This document shows, one piece after another, positions 42,060-50,961 of a stretch of DNA of 64,000 nucleotides (the first letter of the stretch is position 1; every line of letters begins with the position of its first letter). Under the pieces are notes generated by a model. That model saw nothing but the letters and a program-made list of their open reading frames with translations, made no database searches and was not told the origin of the DNA. The stretch spans positions 13,746 to 77,745 of the forward strand of contig JBNLDE010000219.1 in assembly GCA_050304175.1 (NCBI GenBank), read 5' to 3'. The position numbers were made by a program, and so were the translations under genes. This DNA is from JAIOIW01 sp050304175. GTDB taxonomy: Bacteria; Pseudomonadota; Alphaproteobacteria; Rhizobiales; Rhizobiaceae.

Positions 42060-44655
42060 TGACGATCCTCTGCGGCACCACGATGACCTTGCGCGGCGGC
42101 TTGCCCTCCAGGGCCTTCTGGACTAAGTCCAGCGCCAGCACCGCAGCTTCGACGGCAGCATTGTCCGCGTCGCGCGCGATTGTCAAATCGCCGCGCTTCT
42201 TGCCGTTAATCTGTACGGGAAGGGTGACCTCGTTTTCGGTCACGAGCGCCGGATCGTAGTGCGGCCAGGGCTGTTCGGCCACCATCGCGCTGCTGCCGAT
42301 CGCCGACCAGCATTCCTCGGCCAGATGGGGCATCATCGGCGCGAACATGATCACCAGCATTTCCGCGGCCTGGCGGCAGGCTGCAACCGTTTCATCGTCA
42401 GAACTGCCCGCCGCAACATCCGCGAAGGGCTGCGAAATGGCATTGATGAACTCGTACAGACGCGCAACCGCCTTGTTGAACGCCAGTTTCTCGATGTCCT
42501 CGCCGACGGCCTTGACCGTTTTGTGCGCAGCTTTCGAGATTGCCAGCGCCGGACCGCTGCGGCCCGCCGCGGGTTGTGCGTTGGCGAGTAAGGGCGCCAC
42601 ATCTCCCAGCAGCCGCCAGATACGCTGGACGAAACGGTGGGCGCCTTCGACGCCGGCTTCCGTCCAGATCACGTCGCGGTCGGGCGGCGAATCGGACAGC
42701 ATGAACCAGCGGGCCGTGTCGGCACCGTAGGAAGCGATGATGTCGTCCGGATCGACCACGTTTTTCTTCGATTTCGACATCTTCTCGATCGGACCGATGG
42801 CGATTTGCGCGCCCGTATCGACGAGAACGGCTTTGCGCGTATCGCCTTCGCCTTCGATTCGCACCTGGGCCGGCTCGATCCAGCTTCCGCCCGGTTCCTT
42901 GTAGGTCTCGTGCACGACCATGCCCTGGGTGAACAGGCCCTTGAACGGCTCGTCGATATCGAGATGGCCGGTCTTGCGCATGGCGCGCGTGAAGAAACGC
43001 GAATAGAGCAGGTGCAGGATCGCGTGCTCGATGCCGCCGATATACTGGTCGACGGGAAGCCAGGCATTGGCCGCCGACTGAACTGTTGGGTCGTCGGCCC
43101 AGGGCGCGGTGAAGCGCGCGAAATACCAGGATGAATCGACGAAGGTGTCCATCGTGTCGGTTTCGCGCAGCGCGGCGCGGCCGCATTGCGGACAGGCGAC
43201 GTGGCGCCAATCGGGATGCCGGTCTAGCGGATTCCCGGGTCGATCGAACTCGACATCGTCGGGCAGTTGAACCGGAAGGTCCGACTTGGGGACCGGCACG
43301 ACGCCGCATTCGTCGCAGTGGATCATCGGGATCGGGCAACCCCAGTAGCGCTGGCGCGAAATGCCCCAGTCGCGCAGGCGGTATTGGACCTTCGCCGTGC
43401 CCCAGCCTTTTTCCTGATAGAGCTTCAACGTCCGATCCATGGCCTCCTGGCAGGTTATTTCCTCGCCGCTCGGACCATGCCAATGCACATAGCGCACCTT
43501 CTCGCTCTTGGCGGGGACGAATGCTTCGTCCTGAACATCGGCGTCGCTGTCGAGAGGCTTGAAGACGTCGATGACCGGCAGGCCGTATTTACGCGCAAAA
43601 TCAAGATCGCGCTGGTCATGCGCCGGGCATCCGATGATTGCGCCGGTACCATAATCCATCAGCACGAAATTGGCGATCCACAAGGGCAACCGCAATGACG
43701 GATCGGCGGGATGCGTTACCTCCAGCCCGGTATCGAAGCCCAGTTTTTCCGCCGTCTCGATGGCTTCGGCCGAGGTTCCGATCCTGCGGCATTCGGCATT
43801 GAACGCCGCAATCTCGGGATTGTCCTCCTCCAGCCGCTTGGCCAGCGGATGGTCAGCCGCGATCGCTGCGAAGGTTGGTCCCCACATGGTATCAGGCCGG
43901 GTGGTAAAAACCGGCAGGGTCCGAAATTCCGGCGGGCCGTTAGGTACTTCAAATTCGAAAGAAAGCCCCTCCGACTTGCCGATCCAGTTGCGCTGCATGG
44001 TGCGCACCTTTTCCGGCCACTGGTCGAGACCATCGAGTGCCTCGAGCAGATCCTGGCTGTAGTCCGTGATCTTGAACACCCATTGCGCCAATTCGCGCTG
44101 TTCGACCTCCGCGCCGGAGCGCCAGCCACGGCCGTCGATCACCTGCTCGTTGGCAAGCACGGTCTGGTCGACTGGGTCCCAGTTGACCTTTGAAATCCTG
44201 CGACCGACGAGCCCGGCCTTGTGGAAATCGAGAAACAGCATTTGCTGGCGGTGGTAGTAGTCGACGTCGCAGGTGGCGAATTCCCTCGACCAATCCAGCG
44301 ACAATCCCATCGACTTGAGCTGGTTACGCATGGTGTCGATGTTCTGGTACGTCCACTTGGCCGGATGAACCTTGTTCTGCATCGCGGCGTTCTCGGCCGG
44401 CATGCCGAACGCGTCCCAACCCATCGGGTGTAATACGTTGAAGCCCTTCGCCCGCTTGTAGCGCGCCACCACGTCGCCCATAGTGTAGTTGCGCACATGG
44501 CCCATGTGGATGCGCCCGGACGGGTAGGGAAACATCTCCAGCACGTAGTATTTCGGACCGGGATCGTCGTTGGCGGTCTCGAAGAGCTTTGCCTGAGACC
44601 AGGCCTTCTGCCATTTCGGCTCGGCAGTGCGCGGATTATATCGTTCGGTTGCCAT
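42046..44655 (-). CDS. leuS: Leucyl-tRNA synthetase LeuS
   Basis: 869 residues, usual length. HMGHVRNYTMGDVVARYKR is the HIGH-type signature and KMSKSKKNVVDPDD the KMSKS loop. The editing domain has TTRPDTMWGPTF and the zinc-like CDECGVVPVPKSDLP/CPQCG region is present. The C-terminus (PVQINGKKRGDL) is the tRNA-contacting domain. Loads leucine onto tRNA-Leu. Cytoplasmic. Divergent from the YggS gene. Confidence 0.99.
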   Translation of the reverse strand: MATERYNPRTAEPKWQKAWSQAKLFETANDDPGPKYYVLEMFPYPSGRIHMGHVRNYTMGDVVARYKRAKGFNVLHPMGWDAFGMPAENAAMQNKVHPAKWTYQNIDTMRNQLKSMGLSLDWSREFATCDVDYYHRQQMLFLDFHKAGLVGRRISKVNWDPVDQTVLANEQVIDGRGWRSGAEVEQRELAQWVFKITDYSQDLLEALDGLDQWPEKVRTMQRNWIGKSEGLSFEFEVPNGPPEFRTLPVFTTRPDTMWGPTFAAIAADHPLAKRLEEDNPEIAAFNAECRRIGTSAEAIETAEKLGFDTGLEVTHPADPSLRLPLWIANFVLMDYGTGAIIGCPAHDQRDLDFARKYGLPVIDVFKPLDSDADVQDEAFVPAKSEKVRYVHWHGPSGEEITCQEAMDRTLKLYQEKGWGTAKVQYRLRDWGISRQRYWGCPIPMIHCDECGVVPVPKSDLPVQLPDDVEFDRPGNPLDRHPDWRHVACPQCGRAALRETDTMDTFVDSSWYFARFTAPWADDPTVQSAANAWLPVDQYIGGIEHAILHLLYSRFFTRAMRKTGHLDIDEPFKGLFTQGMVVHETYKEPGGSWIEPAQVRIEGEGDTRKAVLVDTGAQIAIGPIEKMSKSKKNVVDPDDIIASYGADTARWFMLSDSPPDRDVIWTEAGVEGAHRFVQRIWRLLGDVAPLLANAQPAAGRSGPALAISKAAHKTVKAVGEDIEKLAFNKAVARLYEFINAISQPFADVAAGSSDDETVAACRQAAEMLVIMFAPMMPHLAEECWSAIGSSAMVAEQPWPHYDPALVTENEVTLPVQINGKKRGDLTIARDADNAAVEAAVLALDLVQKALEGKPPRKVIVVPQRIVNVVI

Positions 44656-44773
44656 GACCGGGAATTCACTTAAAACGTCGAAAAAACGGGTTGCGGCGGA
44701 CCTTCACCACGGTTTCGGTAAGGCGTCAACCGTCGAGACCTGATGCGGATCAAATTGAGGCAGGATTCAGGGA

Positions 44774-45436
44774 ATGAAAAGCGCGGTCGAGCGGCTTGAG
44801 GCAGTCAGGAAGAATATCGCTGCCGCAGCAGCCGAAGCCAGCCGAAAGGCCGGAGACGTAACCCTTGTGGCAGTCTCCAAGACCTTCGATGCAGAGGCGA
44901 TCCGGCCGGTACTTGCGGCGGGCCAGCGTGTTTTCGGCGAAAACCGTGTGCAGGAAGCCGAGCGCAAGTGGCCGGAACTGCGTTCCGAATTTAGCGGTGT
45001 CGAGCTGCATTTGATCGGCCCGCTGCAATCCAACAAGGCAAAGGAAGCGGTGGCGCTGTTCGACGTGATCGAGACGGTCGACCGCGAGAAAATCGCCAAG
45101 GAACTGGCCAAGGAGATCCGGACCCAGGGCCGCGATGTCCGGCTTTATGTTCAGGTCAACACGGGCGAGGAACCTCAAAAAGCCGGTGTGGAGCCGCGCG
45201 CAGCTGTCGATTTTGTACAACGCTGCCGCGATGTGCACGGCCTCGTTATCGAGGGGTTGATGTGCATTCCGCCATTCGATGAGAATCCCGGGCCGCATTT
45301 CGCGTTGCTGGATAAACTGGCCCGCGAAGCCGGTGTCGAAAAACTTTCGATGGGCATGTCCGCAGACTACGAGACCGCTGTTACGTTTGGCGCGACCAGC
45401 GTGCGCGTCGGTTCCGCGATCTTCGGGTCGCGGTGA
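44774..45436 (+). CDS. YggS/PLPBP-family pyridoxal-phosphate homeostasis protein
   Basis: 220 residues. LVAVSKTFDAEAIRPVL contains the Lys that binds PLP; VFGENRVQEAERKWPEL, HLIGPLQSNKAKEAV and LSMGMSADYETAVTFGATSVRVGSAIFG are the family signature. These proteins bind PLP without known catalysis and balance vitamin B6 and amino-acid pools. Divergent from leuS; a hairpin lies in the 155-base gap before acs. Confidence 0.95.
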   Translation: MKSAVERLEAVRKNIAAAAAEASRKAGDVTLVAVSKTFDAEAIRPVLAAGQRVFGENRVQEAERKWPELRSEFSGVELHLIGPLQSNKAKEAVALFDVIETVDREKIAKELAKEIRTQGRDVRLYVQVNTGEEPQKAGVEPRAAVDFVQRCRDVHGLVIEGLMCIPPFDENPGPHFALLDKLAREAGVEKLSMGMSADYETAVTFGATSVRVGSAIFGSR

Positions 45437-45443
45437 AGGCACA

Positions 45444-45470
45444 GCGCCAGAGCAAAAAAGGTGCTGGCGC
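45444..45470. repeat. Inverted repeat between the YggS gene and acs
   Basis: GCGCCAG (45444-45450) and CTGGCGC (45464-45470) with a 13-base A-rich loop. No U-tract. Possibly a weak terminator of the YggS gene. Confidence 0.35.
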
Positions 45471-45591
45471 AAGGGGATCGAATGTCTAATTTGATCCGAA
45501 GTGTTCGAATGCTAAGAAGCGCGCGATCTTATTGTCCGGCCAGTCGGGAAATCGAAGAGTAACTGGCCGTTACGCCATCAAGGAGGAACCC

Positions 45592-47547
<1,956 letters not shown>

Positions 47548-47573
47548 CCGGTTCGCAAAGGCCGGATCTGGAG

Positions 47574-47600
47574 AACCCGCCGGATTTCCGGCGGGTTATT
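47574..47600 (+). terminator. Terminator after acs
   Basis: AACCCGCCGG (47574-47583), loop ATTT, CCGGCGGGTT (47588-47597), then ATTTG: 10-bp stem with a short U-rich tail. Confidence 0.75.
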
Positions 47601-47689
47601 TGCCTGAATACATTGTGAACGGCCGGATCAAAGCCGGTTCAGATCGCCTGCCCTAAAAGCTGCCGATCATTTGAACCGGAGAAAACACC

Positions 47690-48109
47690 ATGAAACGTGC
47701 CATTCTGATTGCCCTTGCCCTGTCTTCCTCTGCCGTCAGCCTTGCAGAAGCGGCTCCCAAGCTCGTCGCACCCGGCGACCAGCCCATGGTCGTCAAGTCC
47801 GCCCAGTTGGCGATCAAGTCGCCGGGCGTCAATGTGTGCCCGTCGAATGCGAAGATCGCCGGCTGGATATTCACCAGCAAAGCCGGGCCCGTGACTTACA
47901 TGATTGTGCGCAAGGGTGGCGCCGTTTCCGCGCCGAAGACGATCCAGGCGATCAAGGCGCCGGCAGGCTATGTGGCCAGCTTCAGCAAGACCTTCGAGGT
48001 GCTGACCGCCATTGACGCCGAATACCGGATCCTCGTCTCGCAATCCGACGGCGTCGTCTCCAACTGGGCCCCGCTGAAGGCAAGCTGCAAGATCCAGCTC
48101 GGCGGTTAA
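47690..48109 (+). CDS. Small secreted protein of unknown function
   Basis: 139 residues with a signal peptide (RAILIALALSSSAVSLAEA). The mature part has two cysteines (NVCPSNAKIAGWIFT and ASCKIQL), which could form one disulfide, and a beta-rich pattern (TYMIVRKGG, YRILVSQSDG). It is preceded by a Shine-Dalgarno-like GGAG and followed by a terminator at 48132. I do not recognise the family; small periplasmic protein. Confidence 0.75.
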   Translation: MKRAILIALALSSSAVSLAEAAPKLVAPGDQPMVVKSAQLAIKSPGVNVCPSNAKIAGWIFTSKAGPVTYMIVRKGGAVSAPKTIQAIKAPAGYVASFSKTFEVLTAIDAEYRILVSQSDGVVSNWAPLKASCKIQLGG

Positions 48110-48131
48110 GCCTGTTTGTCGTGACGTGACG

Positions 48132-48153
48132 GGGCGCCTTCGGGCGCCCTTTT
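48132..48153 (+). terminator. Terminator after the small secreted protein gene
   Basis: GGGCGCC, loop TTCG, GGCGCCC, then TTTT (48132-48153). A classical rho-independent terminator. Confidence 0.9.
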
Positions 48154-48233
48154 CACGTTTGCGCGAGCGGCAGGTCCGGCGCGCTTGCAACCAAATCGAA
48201 AACGCCCCACATTGAATCTGTGTCCAACGAATC

Positions 48234-48248
48234 GAAAGGAGGTGATCC
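48234..48248 (+). promoter_or_regulatory. Extended Shine-Dalgarno sequence, 15-base match to 16S rRNA 3' end
   Basis: GAAAGGAGGTGATCC is complementary over 15 consecutive bases to the universal alphaproteobacterial 16S 3' end (GGATCACCTCCTTTC). Ordinary sites match 4-7 bases. It ends one base before an ATG at 48250. Unusually long sites of this kind mark the rreB (Bradyrhizobiaceae) and rreR (Rhodobacter lineage) small genes, where the strong ribosome contact limits translation and stabilises or regulates the mRNA. It is not a piece of rRNA: flanking bases do not match 16S. Confidence 0.7.
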
Positions 48249-48249
48249 G

Positions 48250-48315
48250 ATGTCGAGTGATTTCCGGAAGTGCATGAGCTTGAGCGGATCGTCGTTCCTT
48301 CGGAGCAACCTCTGA
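48250..48315 (+). CDS. 21-residue small ORF behind extended Shine-Dalgarno (rre-like)
   Basis: ATG at 48250, 21 codons, TGA at 48313-48315. The peptide starts MSSDFRKCMSLS and ends LRSNL; it is Ser-rich and has one Cys. The start codon sits one base after the 15-base extended Shine-Dalgarno sequence, core AGGAGG-to-ATG spacing 7. It is too short for standard gene calling. Like rreB and rreR, the interest lies in the ribosome-binding site rather than the peptide, and translation may be weak. The 3' region holds a complementary CCTTTCG (48369-48375) that could cover the site, and a stem structure at 48389-48428. Peptide function unknown. Confidence 0.6.
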   Translation: MSSDFRKCMSLSGSSFLRSNL

Positions 48316-48388
48316 AGCAACGGACGTGAGGCACGGAGCGGGGCCACGGCCCTGACCATCAAGCTCCGCCTTTCGCGATAAATTGCGG

Positions 48389-48431
48389 CGCCGTCCTGCC
48401 GGTGATCAACCGGGTCAACAGGGCGGCGTTT
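48389..48431 (+). terminator. Structured 3' end of the putative small mRNA
   Basis: CGCCGTCCTG (48389-48398) pairs with CAGGGCGGCG (48419-48428, one G-U pair) and encloses a second hairpin CCGGT-GATCA-ACCGG (48399-48413). It is followed by TTTC. It would end a transcript of about 200 bases that begins near 48.22 kb. Confidence 0.4.
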
Positions 48432-48472
48432 CGCATGGTCCAGACTATGAATTCTATTTTTATTTAAAACCG

Positions 48473-48481
48473 TGTTATACT
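48473..48481 (+). promoter_or_regulatory. Extended -10 promoter of the AT-rich lipoprotein gene
   Basis: TGTTATACT: a TGn extended -10 with TATACT, 22 bases before the start codon at 48504, in AT-rich DNA. No good -35 is visible, as is usual for extended -10 promoters. Confidence 0.5.
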
Positions 48482-48503
48482 GTTTTCTTTGGAAGGATTA
48501 GCT

Positions 48504-48839
48504 ATGATACTCCGCATATTGATACTTTCATATCTTGTATTTATAACAGGATGTACTGTAACAGACTATTATAAATACGGTAAAGCATTTTATAAAGTGG
48601 AGCATCACCAGTCTCCCATAGAGAATAGCGAACTATTCATACTCTCACACGATGGTTCTTGGACCAGTGTGAGACTTGCCGGGACTTCCAGTCCTCTTGA
48701 TCCCAGAGTCTTCAATCCGAGAACAAAAATACAACCAGAAGAGGTCGCCGCTGTCCAAAAAGAACGGAAATGCCGAAATAGTCAGAGGTGCCCTGGAAAT
48801 GCGGACGACGCAGACCCGGAAACCCCGGCACATGAGTGA
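48504..48839 (+). CDS. AT-rich putative lipoprotein, probably foreign
   Basis: 111 residues from ATG 48504 with GGAAGGA 7 bases upstream. A lipoprotein signal (MILRILILSYLVFITGC) is followed by YYKYGKAFYKVEHHQ. The codons (many ATA, AGA, TTA and TAT) and base composition are unlike the GC-rich neighbours, so horizontal origin is likely. The downstream third becomes GC-richer and Arg/Asp-rich, and may be a fused or drifted tail. No family is recognised. It has its own candidate promoter. The 170 bases between this gene and the convergent TadG-like gene hold nothing I can name. Confidence 0.55.
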   Translation: MILRILILSYLVFITGCTVTDYYKYGKAFYKVEHHQSPIENSELFILSHDGSWTSVRLAGTSSPLDPRVFNPRTKIQPEEVAAVQKERKCRNSQRCPGNADDADPETPAHE

Positions 48840-49012
48840 CAGGATTTCCGTTGAGGCTGTCGTCAGGACGCTGGAGTTCGCGTGCATGTACGCCGGCAAA
48901 TCCGCATCCTTGGTCCGAAGTCCTGGGCGACGTTGACGACAACCGGACGTCAATTGCCGGCGGAAGCTTGCGCTCCCGCCCGCCCCGTCCCCGCCGGGCC
49001 TGCCAGGCAAGA

Positions 49013-50335
49013 CTATCTGGTTAGCGCCAGGCGCTGAATGTTATGGGCGATTTCCTGGAACGCGCTGTCCAGTTCGGAACCGCTTGACGTGTCGAAAAAG
49101 TGCCGCGCCGAACCGGTATCAGGCGAAGAGCAGTTTTGCAGCGTGCCCTTGGCGCTGGTCGAATTGAGCTGGAAGCCGACCGTGAAGATCTCGATACCCT
49201 TCTTTTTCATTTTCGAGCACAATTCCTCCGCGTAAGCGCGCGAATTGGTCGACTGGCGGCCGCGCGTGTTTTGGCGCTGGCCGACGCCGGCGAAGGCAGT
49301 GTTGAATTCGCCGTCGGTCATCAGGATGGCGTATTTCACGACCTGCTTGTCGTTGTATTTTCCCGGCTCGGAATCGGCCGGAAGCACTTTTTTCCATTTC
49401 GGCGAAAGCATGTACCACGACCACTGGATGCCGATGTGGCCGGCGGTGAAACCGTTGGCCCTGAAACTGTCCACCGTTGACTTAAGCGCGGTGGAATCAT
49501 TGGAGAGCGGGTGCAGAACCGCGTTCGGGCAGAAGCCGAGACGGTAGTCGCGGTTGACCAGGGCCGCGTTGGGGCTCACATCGTTGAATTGGTTCATTCC
49601 CTTGCGCTCGGTCGCGCAATCGTCCGGATGATAGCCCGAGACCGCCAGCGGATCGCCCAACATCGGCGGTTCGCCGGTGGTATAGCCCCGTTCGTAATAG
49701 ACAAGATTGTTCAGAGCGCCGACATTGACTGCGTCGGCGTAGGGAACGATGGCAACGCGAACCCGGTTCGAACCGGCGGCCTGGCCGTCGAGGAACGTGC
49801 CGATGGCGCGTTTCGCCGCCTCTTTAAGGTCTACCAGCTTCTGCCCTCCCATCGAACCGGTGATGTCGAGCATCATGGCCACTTCGACCTGCTTGTCGGC
49901 GTAGACGGTTGCGGCGGACACGTTGATCGGGTACTCGCTACCGGCCTTGAACAGCGGGAAGGACAACTCGGTCTTGGCATCGACCGTGGCGTCGATTGTG
50001 CCTGCCTTGGTATCGATATCGAACTTCGCGAACGAAATCGAATCGGGCTTCAGGTAGCCGCCCGGCGCATTGGCGATGAGAAAGGCGAGCGCCGTCTTTT
50101 CGGCGTCCTTTTTCTTGATATGGCCGGTCGAGATGTCGCGTGCGGTCGATGTCAGCGCAGCATCGAGTGCGTTAGCCAGGCGTGATTTCGATCCACTGAT
50201 CTGGGCGATATCGATCCCGAAGCCGACAGCCACAACGAGAACCGGAAGTGCAATCCCCGCGATCAGGGCGAAATTGCCATTCCGGTCGTTCACAAGTCGA
50301 TATGCGGCATGCGTAGTCTTTCCAATAAAGCCCAT
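49013..50335 (-). CDS. TadG-like protein with von Willebrand factor A domain
   Basis: 440 residues. NGNFALIAGIALPVLVVAVGF is the N-terminal TadE/TadG hydrophobic helix (class III signal-like). A VWA domain starts around residue 150 with the MIDAS motif DITGSMGG and continues through MTDGEFNTAF. TadG-type proteins are pseudopilins or adhesion-associated parts of Flp/Tad pili. The rest of the tad locus is absent, so it may act alone at the surface. A CtrA-like site lies about 140 bases upstream. Confidence 0.9.
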   Translation of the reverse strand: MGFIGKTTHAAYRLVNDRNGNFALIAGIALPVLVVAVGFGIDIAQISGSKSRLANALDAALTSTARDISTGHIKKKDAEKTALAFLIANAPGGYLKPDSISFAKFDIDTKAGTIDATVDAKTELSFPLFKAGSEYPINVSAATVYADKQVEVAMMLDITGSMGGQKLVDLKEAAKRAIGTFLDGQAAGSNRVRVAIVPYADAVNVGALNNLVYYERGYTTGEPPMLGDPLAVSGYHPDDCATERKGMNQFNDVSPNAALVNRDYRLGFCPNAVLHPLSNDSTALKSTVDSFRANGFTAGHIGIQWSWYMLSPKWKKVLPADSEPGKYNDKQVVKYAILMTDGEFNTAFAGVGQRQNTRGRQSTNSRAYAEELCSKMKKKGIEIFTVGFQLNSTSAKGTLQNCSSPDTGSARHFFDTSSGSELDSAFQEIAHNIQRLALTR

Positions 50336-50472
50336 TGCGGATCTCCGATCGGGTTCCGAATTCTCATGCGGCAGAGGTGCAGAAAGCCGGCCAATTGGGG
50401 GCCGTCATAGGCCGGGATTGGTAAAATACGGCCTAAGGCGCTGAAACTATTCGGATTTGGATGAGAGAACGG

Positions 50473-50488
50473 CTAACACCCGGTTAAC
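50473..50488. promoter_or_regulatory. CtrA-box-like site upstream of the TadG-like gene
   Basis: CTAA-CACCCGG-TTAAC differs from TTAA-N7-TTAAC at one base. It lies 138 bases before the minus-strand start at 50335. CtrA controls pilus genes in Caulobacter, so the link is plausible; it is weaker than the other two boxes in this window. The rest of the 303-base gap 50336-50638 shows only the repeat at 50593. Confidence 0.35.
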
Positions 50489-50592
50489 ATGACAGGGCGC
50501 GCCGGCCGACATTAACCGATCGTCCACCATGACCGGTGAATCCGCGGGGGCGAATCGTATGAAACACCGTGCCATTTCGGCACACAGAGTCC

Positions 50593-50631
50593 CGTTTTGG
50601 ACCGGGCACCGGTGAATCGTGTTCCAAAACG
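50593..50631. repeat. Perfect 9-bp inverted repeat beside the SDHAF4-like gene
   Basis: CGTTTTGGA (50593-50601) and TCCAAAACG (50623-50631), 21-base loop containing CACCGGTG. On the minus strand it begins 8 bases after the stop codon at 50639. It could be a terminator-like hairpin or a dispersed Rhizobiales repeat; no U-tract. Confidence 0.4.
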
Positions 50632-50638
50632 ACGCGCT

Positions 50639-50878
50639 CTAGAAGTCGACGGCGATGCCCTTGACCTCGTAATCGCCATAGCGCACCGGCTCCTTGCCAC
50701 CGCGGCCGCCGACCTCCGCCGGCATCTCGGCGGCTTTCCTTTCGTAGGCCGCGCGGCGTTCCTCCGCTTCCTTCAAGGCGCGTTGGGCCGCGGCCGGCAG
50801 GTCTTCGAAACGGCGGGGGGGCCGGCCGCTTGTCGCGTCATCCGCCATTTTGGCATCGTCATCTTGGCCGTTTGTCAT
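50639..50878 (-). CDS. Succinate dehydrogenase assembly factor 4 (SDHAF4/DUF1674) homologue
   Basis: 79 residues. The C-terminal KEPVRYGDYEVKGIAVDF is the DUF1674/SDHAF4 signature. The N-terminal part (PPRRFEDLPAAAQRALKEAEERR) is charged and disordered, as in the family. SDHAF4 binds flavinylated SdhA and promotes assembly of complex II. Start at 50878; an alternative ATG at 50848 is possible. It is 44 kb from sdhCDAB in this window. Divergent from rsmB. Confidence 0.82.
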   Translation of the reverse strand: MTNGQDDDAKMADDATSGRPPRRFEDLPAAAQRALKEAEERRAAYERKAAEMPAEVGGRGGKEPVRYGDYEVKGIAVDF

Positions 50879-50961
50879 GCATTGCCGTCCGGGCTTGAAA
50901 TTGCCATTAGTCCCTTTCGCTCTTATAGGGCGGAAACTCTGCGGGATCGACCCCGCGAACC

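Noticed and set aside
48234..48248. Idea that the 15-mer is a remnant of a 16S rRNA gene
   Set aside because: On the minus strand the bases before GGATCACC are CGACATC rather than the GCGGCTG of 16S, and no further rRNA sequence follows.
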